DNA from: Zygnema circumcarinatum
Lineage: Eukaryota; Streptophyta; Zygnematophyceae; Zygnematales; Zygnemataceae
Assembly: GCA_037447605.1 (NCBI GenBank)
Contig: CM074804.1
Location: 679,428 to 743,427 of the forward strand
Direction of reading: 5' to 3'
Length of the DNA: 64,000 nt
Below, piece by piece: positions 30,229 to 42,200 of the stretch; position 1 is the stretch's first letter, and each line of letters starts with the position of its first letter. The notes beneath the pieces were generated by a model. That model was not told the origin of the DNA and searched no databases. It saw only the letters and a program-made list of their open reading frames with translations. The position numbers and the translations under genes are program-made.

Positions 30229-32970
30229 ATGGCTGCTGCTGCTGGTACAGCAGTGAGACTACGGGGCGTACTGTACGGAGCCTTCCTCCTGGTTCTTTTT
30301 CCAGCCTTCTGCGAGGCAGCAGCAGCAGGACTCGGAGTTGCGGAGTACCTTCGCGGCCATGGCGGGCGGAGGCTGCTGCAGGAGACGGAAAGGGATGAGA
30401 AGTCGTGGCGATGGGTCTCCAACATGCAGGAGCTTCTCAAGCAGGGGGACGCGGTGGTAGTGGAGGACCACAAGAAAGAGGTACGCGGCCGCCTCTCCGC
30501 TGCTTAAGTCCCGCAAGCCTTCGAATTTCGTGTCCTTCCGGCCATACTGCCTCTCTCTCTCTCTCCTCCTCCAAGTGACACGTGTGCCAGGTCCTGACGT
30601 GGCAGGAGCTGATTCGGCACATTTGGCGCATGCGGTGGGTCTGGCCGTCGCTGGCGCAGCCCAGCGCGGCCATTCAGATGTGCGCGGGGACAGGTGGCAG
30701 CGGCTCACTCGTGCAGGGCATGGTGCTGCTCAACGGGAAGCAGGCGCGCCTAACAGGTCCAACGCTTTCCTTGCTTCAACGCTCCGCCCTTAAAGGCTTT
30801 TACGCTCTAGCGCAGAATTAAGCAGGTCTTTGGTCCCTTCAAGCTTGAATTATGCTTATGGAATTGGAAGAGGAGGGAGAACCGGGGGGTGAGTGGGAGG
30901 CTGAAGCGGTATGGGGAGAGATGAATGGGCGCAGTGCTTGAAGCGGAGCTCCTCCATAACATTGACCCGGAGGGCTACAAAGAGCTCGAGTCTGCGCCAT
31001 CCACTATCAACTTGCTCGCCTTCCTCGAATCCGCCGGTTCCATAAGACAGTCGCAGTGGCATGTATGTCACACCCCTCCTCCCCTTTCTCCCTCTGCCCA
31101 TCCTCCCTCCCTCCCTCCCTCCCTCCCTCCCTCCCTCCACTCTCTCGCTCTCTTTCGTTCCCTCTTTCTCTCTTAGTAGATAGATAGAGGGAGAGGGGGG
31201 TAGACCCCAGACTTCGCCTGCGCAGCGGCCTGATATTCCTTTCTGTTGGGAGCTTGCGGCAGGGTTGGGGCGTGGCTCTGATGGAGGAAGCAGTACAGAA
31301 AATGTCTCTCACCTGTCGCATATACGGAGGTGTGCACTCCCTCCAACTGCGCTTCTCCGCTGCTGAAACAACAAATGAATGAAAGTGGATTCTGCATGAT
31401 ATTGCGGAAGATGACATGCTAAATGTGCTGCTTTTTCTGCATGTGCCTGCCTATTCTGTGAGTGCAGGACATGACCCGGCTGCGAGATCTGATGGCCCTC
31501 CCCTCTATGAGACGAAAGCAGCAATCGTCTTCCCCATGGACTTGTCCAGCTCCTACTACTTCAACATTCGCTGCCCCCTAGAGGGAGAGGAAGAGTTCTT
31601 CAAACTGCCAGATTTCCAGGTAAGAAGGAGAAAAAAAAACAAAAATGTACGACGAGTAGAAGACAGAGAAATAGAGCGAGAATAGAACGTGGACGTAGAA
31701 GACCTATGTCTATCGATAACCTGAACTCACCCACCCCTCTCTCTCTCTCTCCCATGTTTGCTTGTGCTTCCTTAGGTGGAACTGGTCCTTCGAGACTCCC
31801 CTAACTCCGTCCTCCATTTGGAGCCCGTCCCTATCTGCCGCGAAACTGCCGTACGGCCCTTTGCAGTCCCAAGGAAGAGGAGACTTCACATTCGCGACGA
31901 GGAGGGTTTGCAGCCCCTGCCTGCTCTCAGCTATGGGAGTGGTCCGGCGGATCAGGAAGTTGGTCTGAATGTGAAGACTTCTGCATCTAGTGAAGGAAGC
32001 AGCGACTCCACACTCGCCATCTGCATCCGCGCATACCATGAGCACGGTCTCTTTTCGGCTGGGTGAGTCATTCTAAAGCATCTTGGGCAGTGGGAAAAGG
32101 GATAAAGGAAAGGGGAGAATTTGAAGGTATGAGTTGTGGGGAATCTGTTGAGTTGATGGACAGTGACAAGGAGGGGGAGAGAAGTACTGAGTTGTACATT
32201 GTGGTGGAGTTGATGTTATAGCAGACAGGGGACGCACAGCAGAGAGAAGCTGTGGGAGTTTTTGGACTACCATCTGCTTATCGGTGTTTCTCGCTTTTAT
32301 TTCTACGACCGTTATGGAACAGATATGCAGAAGGTGCTGCAGGTAAGGCTGGAGAATTAAACCACACAACTTGGAAGAAGGCATACCCGTGAACTTGCTG
32401 TCTTTCTTTTGAATGACTGCAACTCACTGTTTGTGATGAGGTGGTCTTTTTTGCAGCCATACATTGATCGCGGTGTGATCATCTTGGTCCCCTTCCCCAC
32501 CTGGTCGGAAGTCTTTTACCGAAAAGAGTTGTATTACAACAACTCCATAACTCCTTACGAGTGAGTTGGCCTTACTTCTGGCCAAGCAGCTCTCTCTTCT
32601 CGCACACTCCGAACCGTGATTGAGGAGACACCCCTTATTGGCCCACTTCATCTCTTTGGATGAGAGAGGGTTCGAAACCAAGACGCCTAACTCTGATACC
32701 TTTTTCCCTTGTTTTCTTTGTTACGCAGTTTTCCTGCAGCCTATGATCAAGTCATCAATTACGAGCACTGCCTGATGCAGGTAAGAGCACAGCACAGTCG
32801 CTCCTACTCGCATTCTGCTTTGCGGGAGTGCCCATATTGTTGCCAATCTGAAATCTGAGCCGTCGATCTTACTTGAGAAACGACAAACTTGTGTTGATGC
32901 AGGGCCGGCGAAACAATGACACCTGGATGGCCTTCCTGGACACGGATGAATTCATGCAGGTGGGCAACAA

Positions 32971-33017
<47 letters not shown>

Positions 33018-34167
33018 CCACAATCTCTCTTTCTCTCTCCTCCTCTCCAGCAGCTGCTACTTGACCTTCCAAACTTAGTCTTCACTGATTATTTCTCCTG
33101 TCGTACGTTGCGTGTTCAGTATTCATCACAGACGGCGGGGAGACTTCCTGCTGTGTTCGATGAAATTGCGGAACGCCATGCACAGAAGAACCGCGGACAG
33201 GTGCCCGTTGAGATATCTATGCAACGTTTCAACTTTCTTGGAGCAAACGGAACTTCAGAGCTCGTGTTAGACAGATGCACATCCCGCTGCGAAAGCCCCA
33301 TTCCGGTATGCATCTCTGCATTTCTTCCTTCATCCTTCATCCATCTCCGCTTCCAAGGATAAGGCGGCACCAGTTTCTGCCCTGATCTACTAGCAGAGAT
33401 TGCTTGCAGAAGGACACTGACAGAAAATGTGGTTTTTTGCAGCAACTATATTTCCGAGGTGGGGAGATCGATCCATGGCGGAAGCCTGGTTTGAAGAACA
33501 AAATTGCTCTGCAACCGAAGCTCGCTCTCGGAGAACAAGTGTGGATTCACCAGACTGCGTGCGTGTCTGAACTTACAACTGAAACTGGAACTGAAACTGA
33601 AACTGAAACTTTGAAATATCTACTGGGAGTCCTGTGAGCCAATGCTGCTGCTTCTTGGGAATAGAAAGTTTTTTTTGGTATTTTGAATCGAACGCTTCCA
33701 GTAAGGGCATGGACTTATCATCTGAACCTTATTTTGATGCAGCGGCGTTCTGCCCTCGCGAATGAAGGCTACTCCTGATCCCGAAGTGCTGAGAGTTAAT
33801 CATTACCGCTCTACTCCCCAAAACATGTACATGACAGAAAAAGAGGGTCGCTGGAACACCCCCTGCACAAAGGTTTGTCCCTCAGCTTTCCTTAAAGCTA
33901 CGACGCAAAGGAGACTGTCTTCGCTTTCAAACATGAAGATGTTGACTGCTTGAATTTAGGGTTTGTTGCTTATAAGTTGTTTTGAGGTTTTCTTTGCAGC
34001 GGCACAATCCGACAAAGCCTGATTATAACTTCGTGGAAGATACATCCCTATTGTGGGCTGCCAAGCAGCTGGAAATCTGCTTGCAACCCCAAGCCTGCAG
34101 GAAGTTCAGCAATGCAGTCTGCGGCAACCTTTGCACAAAGCTTCACCGAGAGGTTGAGTCACATTAG
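30229..34167 (+). CDS. Glycosyltransferase family 92 (DUF23) protein
   Basis: Fourteen exons: 30229-30480, 30591-30756, 30935-31062, 31263-31329, 31468-31619, 31776-32062, 32225-32342, 32457-32560, 32729-32780, 32903-32959, 33132-33305, 33443-33558, 33743-33872, 34000-34167; 656 residues. The N-terminus has a hydrophobic segment (VLYGAFLLVLFPAF) suited to a type II Golgi anchor or signal peptide. The GT92 catalytic region starts near EKLWEFLDYHLLIGVSRFYFYDRYG and continues with DQVINYEHCLM, then WMAFLDTDEF with the DxD at Asp455/Asp457, and later LRVNHYRS. Plant GT92 members include the beta-1,4-galactan synthases (GALS) and less studied relatives; this protein is longer and its acceptor cannot be told. 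The exon at 31263-31329 and the acceptor at 33132 are the least certain. The reading frame and phases agree throughout. Confidence 0.85.
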
Positions 34168-35392
34168 TCAGAAGAGCTGCTGCGAGTCAGAAACTGCTGC
34201 GAGTCGCTTGCATTGTAGAAATTGGAATAAAATTTCAGTAATCACTTCTTGGTAGCGGGATTAGGTAGAAAGATCAAGCTAGATTGATCAGCGGGAAGAG
34301 TGGGAGAGAATGCACTCTCCCTTGGGAGCGAGATAACATTCGGGTTTATTTTTGAAACAGCGAAGGACCTGTGAAGAGTTTAGGAAAAAGACGCTCCGCC
34401 AAACGTTAGGCGATAGTGCATTTACGTAAATATTACGTTAGGATGAGGGTACAGACTTAGTGAGATAACGTTAGAGTTCTAGAGGAATTCCTTTTTTCTT
34501 TAACGTTTCTTGTATTTGGCACTATTGGTCCAAGCACAAACGTTAGTGAATTGAGTGGGAGGATGTGTAATCAGTGACGCTGCTGAGCGAATAACTAACA
34601 AAAACTGTAACTGCAAACCTCAAGTCATGATTCGGGAGTTTTGAAAAACTGGCTATTCTATAATATTCGCTATCCTTCCTTCTTATCTTCCTGTAATGAT
34701 GATTGATAGAAGAGCACTGCTACAGAATACACCGCTATCGCCCTCCCTGCAAAGCCGAGCCGTAGCGCCGCCATGGCCACTGCCCTGCGGCTTCTACCTC
34801 CGGCCAGCACAGGAAGGAACCACCGCTCTATGTAACTCGTCCGCTCTGTAATGTCGTTACCAGTCGCTGCTTCTATGACGGGAATTTCTCCGTCATCATT
34901 TACGGGATTGTCGGAGGTCCAGAGAAACACAGTAGAACAGGAAATACTGTACCGAAAATTACGGACGAAGTCAGAAGCATTTTCGACCGTCCGATGCGAG
35001 CAGTCCCCGAAGGCATTGGCCCGATGTACAGTATTTTTTTTTTTTTTTGGTACTGTACAGCATTGTATGACAGGCGCAGAAAGGACAACGCGTTCGTACA
35101 TTAGCGTCGCCCTTAACAACAGCGCTGTTCAACTGCGGCAGTTCTGTCTGTCGCCGAGCGTTGCCCAGTCACGACACGCCACGTAACTCACGGAACCGCG
35201 TGTTTGATGTACCATTGGACCAACCGTTGGACCAGCCGTTGGTCCAATGGTTCGGCCAGCCAGCCAGCCAGTCTGCTGCGTGCCTTCGTGGGCAGGAGAG
35301 GAGAGGGTCAAGGTGGAAGCTCAAGGCTGGCCGTTTGAAGCCAGAATTGGAATAGGAAGGCAGGGGCTCGTCCAGGAGGAGCAGGAGTAGCC
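34168..35392. other. Intergenic, upstream of the LarC-family gene
   Basis: Left part: probable 3' untranslated region of the GT92 gene and a stretch (34395-34550) with four or five AACGTTAG-like words. Right part: a poly(T) run near 35035-35048, scattered GTAC sites (34945-35215), and a short CCAACCGTTGG/GGTCCAATGG palindromic stretch at about 35210-35272 like those at 9.5 and 17.7 kb. No gene recognised. Confidence 0.4.
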
Positions 35393-38042
35393 ATGGCGGC
35401 TTCGTTGACCGTCCAATGCTCAATGACCTCCTCTGCAATTCAGCCTTCGTTTCCCCCGAGGACGCCTGGCTTCCGCCTCTCGCCGCAGCGCTCTCCTGCT
35501 GCGCTCATCGGAACCTTTGTGTCTGCAGGAACTCAACAATCAGGTCGTGCATTCGCTTCAACCATAAGACGCGCAGTTATAACGTGCCATGGCTCTGAAA
35601 GCCATTCAGGCAAGCCGGTCCCTCACTCGCATAGTCATAGTCATAGCCACAGTCATCCACAGCAAGTGGGCAACGTTCCGTTGTCAGCGCAGAATAATGC
35701 TGAGCACGTGGAGATAATGCATGCGCGTGACGCAAACCTTGATTCTGAGAATGGGCAACGCAATCAGCATAAGGAAATGCGCAAAAACTCTATCGTGCAA
35801 CTGGAAATAACTCATACTCACAAGTCACATGCACACGAGCTTCATCTTCATCTTCGTCACCCCAATATGCAGAAGGCAATGTCAGAAAAAGGCTCGTCGG
35901 AGGCATCAGCTGGTTCTTATGAGGGCAACGGCAATGGACATCATCATCGTCATCATGACCATGATCATCAACATATGCATGACCATCACCATCACGCCCA
36001 TCACGACGATCAGGACATTGAACGCCACAGCCACTCCCACAGTCATCTTCACAAGCATTCAAACGAGGTTCCCTCAAAAAACAATTCATCCGATTCAGAA
36101 GGCAAGCACGGGCACGGAAGTCTCGAACCAGGCAGCAGAAATACCCAAAAACATAATGGAGGCTCCATTACCTTCGCAGTCTCCAGTCAGTGGCGGCCGA
36201 GGAATGAGCCCATGGAACGAGGAGCTGGTGCTGGAAAGGTGCTCTTTGTGGATGCTTACACGGCAGGTGTAGCCGGAGACATGATGGTGGCTGCTCTCCT
36301 GGACCTCGGTGTTCCATGGGAGGTCCTTGCCGACGGACTGCAGCACTTAGGGCTCGGAAAATGCCGCTGTGAGGTTATTCCGACAGAGCGTTCCGCCATT
36401 GTAGCAACCCGGTGAGCAAGGTTCCCCCTTTTTTTGTTTCTTTTAGAAGTTTCACATTAGAAACAGAGGCTTGAATCTCAAAAATTGGCTGCAAGAGTGC
36501 CTGCAATATTGAGCAGCTACGGGCTGGTTTACTTAAATCTTTAGCTCCGTTAGAAGGTTGACTCGGGGAGATCTTTCCAGATTTGGTCGCCACATACTCT
36601 CTACTTTTTGGATTCAGGATGTTTAAGTATTAGACGTGTCCCACACATCGTAAATGGATTGGGACAAGTTTAAGTTGTTGCCTTGCAATGTGAGGATATG
36701 GTAAAGTCGAGTAATGCCTTAGGATAATTAAAGGGACCTTTGGTGTCTTTAAACGAAGCTACAGCCGTAGTAATATGTTCTGAGAGACCTTCCTTCAAGA
36801 AGTATTGCCTCCTGTATTCTTAAGCATGACTGATCTGGTATTCTGTGGTCTGCAACGGTGTATTTTTTTGCATACTAAGTCAGTTCATGGTTGTATGGTG
36901 GCTCTATGCCGGCCAGAATCTTGAGCTGCTTGTTGCCGCGAGGCACTTTTCACGTGTGGCAGGTTCATAGTGAAAGAAGACTCACCGCAGCCTTTTCGTG
37001 ACTATTCTGTTATTCAGCAGATGCTGGAACATTCTGGACTGCCAGCAAGCGCCCGTGGCATAAGTGAGAAGGCCTTCCGACTTTTGGCAGAGGCAGAGGC
37101 TGCAGTGCATGGAGTGGACGTCGACTCAGTGCATTTCCACGAGGTGATCCTCACTTGTTTGTATTTACTGCTTTCGAAAAACTTCCCCTTGTTATCTTAG
37201 CTTCTACAATCATTTCTTTTGTTTATTGGGATGCCAAACGATTTCCGTCTCCGAATTAAGAACTTGCAAGTGGTAACGTGTGGAGTGTCCAAATTCGCTG
37301 GTGTACGTAAAATGGGATGTTCTTGACCGTAGGAAGTTCCATGGTCTTGCATTTGGCAGCGCTTCATTTAGCGTTACCTCTATGCTTCAAGCGAAGTAGT
37401 GTATAGTCAGTGAGAGCTCAAGTTTGCGTGTGATTCTCGTCCAGACTTGAAGGTACAGCCGCATGTGAACGACCTCTTGTCTGTTGTGTGTGTAGGTGGG
37501 AGCGGTAGACTCCATTATTGACATTGTGGCTGCTTCACTTGGCCTTGCCTACATTGGAGCATCTCGTATTGTCGTATCTCCCCTTCCCATAGGCCGAGGC
37601 ATCATTCGAGGAGCAGCACATGGGCCCCTACCCTCCCCTGCACCTGCCACTCTTGGCATCATCTGCAGGTGATGATGACCCTCGTTCTCCCTTCTATCTG
37701 TAGCATCCTTTCGTAAGCTCCTCTCACGAACATCTTCAAACGTATAAACCTAACAGTTTTTCGTCCGATTTCGATTGGCTATTAGGGTTTGACAGTCAGC
37801 ATTCAGGACTGATTGAATTGGGAGTAACTGAATATATGGGCAGGTGTCAACTGCCCACCTTTGATGCAAGGGGGGAGGGAGAGCTTGTCACTCCCACGGG
37901 AGCGTGCATTGTTGGAGCGGTCGCTGAGGAAGCGAGCGCATGGTGTTCTATGCGCCCCCTAAGGACTTCCTATGGGGCTGGAACCAAAGTCCGAGTGGAT
38001 CGACCTAATTTACTGCGCCTTGTATTGGGGGATCCGCTTTAA
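35393..38042 (+). CDS. larC: LarC-family (DUF111) protein, LarC1 half only, with His-rich N-terminus
   Basis: Exons 35393-36411, 36963-37143, 37496-37668, 37844-38042; 523 residues. LarC in bacteria inserts nickel into the pincer cofactor of lactate racemase. The LarC1 part is clear: VLFVDAYTAGVAGDMMVAAL with LDLGVP (about residue 280 on), then VDVDSVHFHEVGAVDSIIDI, AHGPLPSPAPATLG, ELVTPTGACIVGAV and GYGAGTK-like SYGAGTKVRVDRPNLLRLVLG. The protein stops right there, where bacterial LarC continues into LarC2. The first ~275 residues are unusual: a Ser/Thr/Arg-rich start compatible with a plastid or mitochondrial transit peptide, then long stretches of His with Ser or Asp (SHSHSHSHSH; HHHRHHDHDH; HHHHAHHDD) likely to bind nickel or other metals. 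No LarA or LarE relative is in the window. Function in this organism is unknown. Confidence 0.85.
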
Positions 38043-39289
38043 AAAAAAAAAACTGAATAGCGGAGGTTAGGGGGGTGGGAAAGCTTAGAGTCATGGGCTC
38101 CGAGGGCTGGCAAGGTCAGGTATTGTATTGAGGAGTCGCCGATTTGGCACTTAGGCGTAATGTATCATGTTTCTATCGTGGACCAGGGACTCCGGGAAAG
38201 TGGAGTTTTCGTTTGGAAGCTCTGAGCTTCGGTACAAAGAGGCCTTTGCCTGTGTGGAACTCCCCCTTTCCAAGAGGCAGGTTCGGGAGTTTGGAAGTGT
38301 TTCGGGGCTACTCAATCTCTCTTGTGGAAGTTGAATATATTGAATGATGAAGGCAGTCCGTCGTTAGCGCTTGCCAGCCCCTTCTCCTTATGAACTTGCC
38401 CGTCGCATTGTTTGGAGTTTGTGGCAGTTCACGTCATGACCATGCGGTGTTGACATGGAGTGACATAAATGTATGCATGCATGCATGTCATGACGCACTA
38501 CACGCATGACCTCATCAATCCATCCACCCATCCTCCGTACCACGCTCGTACGGTCGGTCACAGTCACAGAGCGCCTGCGCCTGCCGGCTGCCCACCGAAC
38601 ATTTCCCGACGCGCGCACCTGATGCAGTCCGTACTGATTCGTACGATACCGTACTGCGAACTTCTGGTCAAAGGTCCAACATCCCCCTCCCAGCGGCCCG
38701 CGGACTTACCAATAGAAACCCGCCACGTCAGCCAATGTAACACGTGACGATTTCCCATTGGATCATGGTCGAGCGGCCTGGCGCCGTTGCCCCTCCCTTC
38801 CTCCCCTGGCGGCGGCCCTGCGCACTGGCGGCCAGGCGCTAGGCACAGACCGTACATTGTCGGCAAGTCACACGTGTGGAGTACAAGGCATGTACGGACG
38901 GGAACCAGCTGGCCTGACGGCGGCTCGCACCTCCCGCTCAGGCTTCCCTCTCTCGCAAAACAGCTTGCAGCCCCTCGCTCCCTGCCTCCCTCCCTCCCTC
39001 CCTCCCTCCCTCCCTCTTGAAAAAACAGTGAAGATCGCTGCGCTTTCCGGTGCATTGAGGCTTTATTCGCGCTCGTGACAGGGATCAAATCAAAATCCTT
39101 TGACCAAATATTTCGCTTGCTTCGCGTTGCAGTCACAACTCTGTCGCATTCCTTCGTTTGAATGGTTGCAGCTGCTGGAGACACTGCAAGACCTAATCAT
39201 GCGGAGACCCTGAGCGCTTGCAAGCTCTATCAGCAACCCTCAGATGATCACTTTACGGCTTCAGGAGCATCAGCGGCGGCGCTTCTGTG
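38043..39289. promoter_or_regulatory. Intergenic with CGTAC cluster, upstream of the GT77-type gene
   Basis: Begins with a poly(A) run just after the LarC stop. Between 38536 and 38900 there are about eight GTAC sites, mostly CCGTAC or TCGTACG, and a (CCCT)n run follows at about 38988-39014. This repeats the arrangement seen before the GT92 gene: CGTAC cluster, pyrimidine tract, start codon. No gene recognised. Confidence 0.45.
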
Positions 39290-42200
39290 ATGCTTTTGCT
39301 GCTGGATTGTGCAGATCCTCCTCCTGAGACCCCAAAATTTCCTGAAACTCGAACTAGCAGTATGAGCAACCTCCCCTCTCCCACTGGGCGGAGCAGAGAC
39401 ATTCGATCCCGCAGCAAGCTGACCCCGCAGGAGCGCTACCAAAGCGGATCAGACGATGAGGGAGGCCTCGGAAGCTGGACGAGCTCCAAGTCCTGGCGGA
39501 AAGGAAAGGCGCGAAAGAAGCTCATGTCGTGCCTGGGCTTAGCTCTCCTTCTTATTGCAAATGCAGCTGTATGGCTGCGTGTTTTCCGTCCTTCCTATGG
39601 CGGGGGAGGGAAGAATGAAGCGCAAGTGCATCACGTTGTGCGAGCAGAAATTCATACGGAATACGCATCACAGGATTATCAGCTTCACATTTTAGTGTTC
39701 GCAGATTTCAATTTCATGTCTGCAGATGAGCTGCCCAATGGCTGGGAGCTTTCTGCGGGAAGCACTGGGGCGGCTGGCGTTAGCAACACTTCATCAGATC
39801 CGTTTGCAAGGTGGGAGAAGGCGCTGGATGACGTCATGCTTTCCTTGATGAGCGCAGAATATGAAGGGGATCGCGTCAGCTTGACAGTTGTCGCCTGGTC
39901 GAGCGATGCACTCGGGAAGGAGAGAATGAGAGAGAAGTTGGAGAAGATTGTATGGATCAGTGGGCCAAAACGAGTGCTTTTAGGGGACAGCCTCCAGTCC
40001 TTCCCGTCTTCGAAGCTATGGTGGCCCTCCTCTCCTTCAGAGCAAGCTTTCTTCTTGAGTCTGCGATCGCGGGTGATGCCGGAGTTTTATGAGCATCTCA
40101 AGAAGTCGGTGATGAAGTCTATGGCGGCGTCGGATTCGGGGTCTCCTACATTGTATGGAATCAGCTTGCTGCCTTTGTGGCTGCTGGGATCAGGTGAGTG
40201 TTTGCCCTCATACACACAAAACTGTGTTCCTTATTGATCACCGTTGTCACCTCTCGTTGTAGTGTGCGCGTCTCCTGATTAGTACGTTCCAAGTTCGCTT
40301 CAAATGTTTTGGAATTAGCCTTGAGGATGACAATGTTCTAGCGCCGTGATTTTTTGAAAAAGGGAGTGTAATCGAAATGACCTAGATTTGCGCGCGGACT
40401 GCTGCCAACGCATTTTTTTCAGCATTTCTTGGAATCCCAATTGTTGTCGCTTCCCGATTAAAAGTAGGTTAAAGCTAAGTCTGGGTGGTTACAAAGAGGA
40501 CTTGAACAGGCCAAATATTAGCCTATCAGTAACAATACTTTAGTCTTCCGTGAAAAGCAGGTGCCAAGGGAATAACTTAGTAGAGCTGGAATAAAGCTGC
40601 ATTTAACGGAAGTCGATTATAGTTTGTTGGTAAATGCCGTGTCAAATTTAAATTATAGAGAGGTTCCTTCCCTACAATGGAGGTACTTAAATCTAATTTG
40701 TGCTTGACGCTTGTTCTACATTGGACAAGACTCATATGACAAGTATAAAAGTCAGCAAATCGATATAAGCGATCTTCACTACTGTTGGTATTGTGTGATC
40801 ATTTTTTTCACTTCATAACGAAATCGAAAAAAATTCTATATGTAACTGGTCAGTTTGGATACCAACATGTGACACACGGTTTTGCTGCAGGCATGAAGCT
40901 AGAGGAAGCTTCGAAAATGTCACTTCGTCGAGAAATGGGGCACGAATGCCAGCTTGTTTTTGGAACACACTGGCAGGAGCTTGTACAGTGGCAAAAATAC
41001 ACATTTCAGCCTCCACCTCCCCCTCCAGCAGATGATAGCAGGAAGCCATGGAAACCTATGAAAGTGTATGAGTTCAATCAAGTCTGTGAAATGAGCTGGC
41101 AGGCGGCTCTCACTTCTCTCATGCAGGCAAAAGGGGCATTCAATTTGTTCAAAGGCGCTGTTGATGGCAAACTTCTTTGCAAGTACGAAGCATCAGGGGC
41201 TAAAAAGGCAGCGATGGAAGAAATCGATAGTAGTAGTAAAGCGAGCAAGGTAAGTCGCAAGGAAAATGCCGGAAGAGAAGAGAGAAGTGATGAGAAGGTG
41301 GCAGAGATTAGTGAAGGTCACGAAAGTGAAGGAGAGAAAGGAGGGGATGGCGGAGAAGATGCTGACGCGAAGAGAAGGCGGCAGAGGAGAAAGCTGCAGC
41401 AGGAGGAGAACACGGAGTCTGCAAGTTCTCATTGGCTGACAGAGGTTCCACAGTTCAATTTGTGTGGCAAAAAGATAAGGGGAGGAACCCTTGCAACAGA
41501 TAAGTCGGAGCTGAAGAAACTGATGGCAAAGATCCAGGTGCGCTACAGCGGAGATAAACTGGCCCCCCTCCAAACAGTTCATCCTAATTAAACACGCTTT
41601 GAGAAGGATTATAAACAAGGGTCAAGTCAAGGGTGGATCTCAGTCCTTACTGCCTACGCTGAGATGCTCACTTTCTGGGAATGGCTTGCAGCAGGAAAGA
41701 TGGCAAAGACTTGATAAGTTGATATTGATATTGACTGCAATGATGTATATCCTCTTCTTGGACTAGAGATATTGTGGTTCTTAGAGTCTATAGCATCTGA
41801 ATGCTATGCTTGACAGATGAAACAATGATCAAGATCTTTTCATGGCAGCAGGGTCACAATGGTTTGGGCCGAATGTGAATACACACATAAGCATTGTCTT
41901 GAGACAACGACTTAATCTGGCTGAATATTATAGAATTGAAGTCTTAGTCAATTTTTTGTAATTATGTATCGAGGCTTGTAATTGATACATTCATATTGCC
42001 GTAGTTCTTCAGGTTACCATGAGGCTTATGTTTGTCGATCGGCCTTTGGCTATTTTTCTCCGGTTCTATGGTCCGAGCAGGTGCAACATTCTGTGATTGC
42101 CGTAATGACAAGTGCGGGCTTCGATGATATGCTGGAAAATTGGCTCTGTTTTATTTCTGAACTGGGCATAGAAAACTACTTCATCATTTCTGATTCCTTG

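Noticed and set aside
33050-33131. Starting GT92 exon 11 at the earlier acceptor near 33050
   Set aside because: It is in frame but would insert ~27 residues between the DTDEF motif and the following conserved segment; the acceptor at 33131 gives a better family fit.
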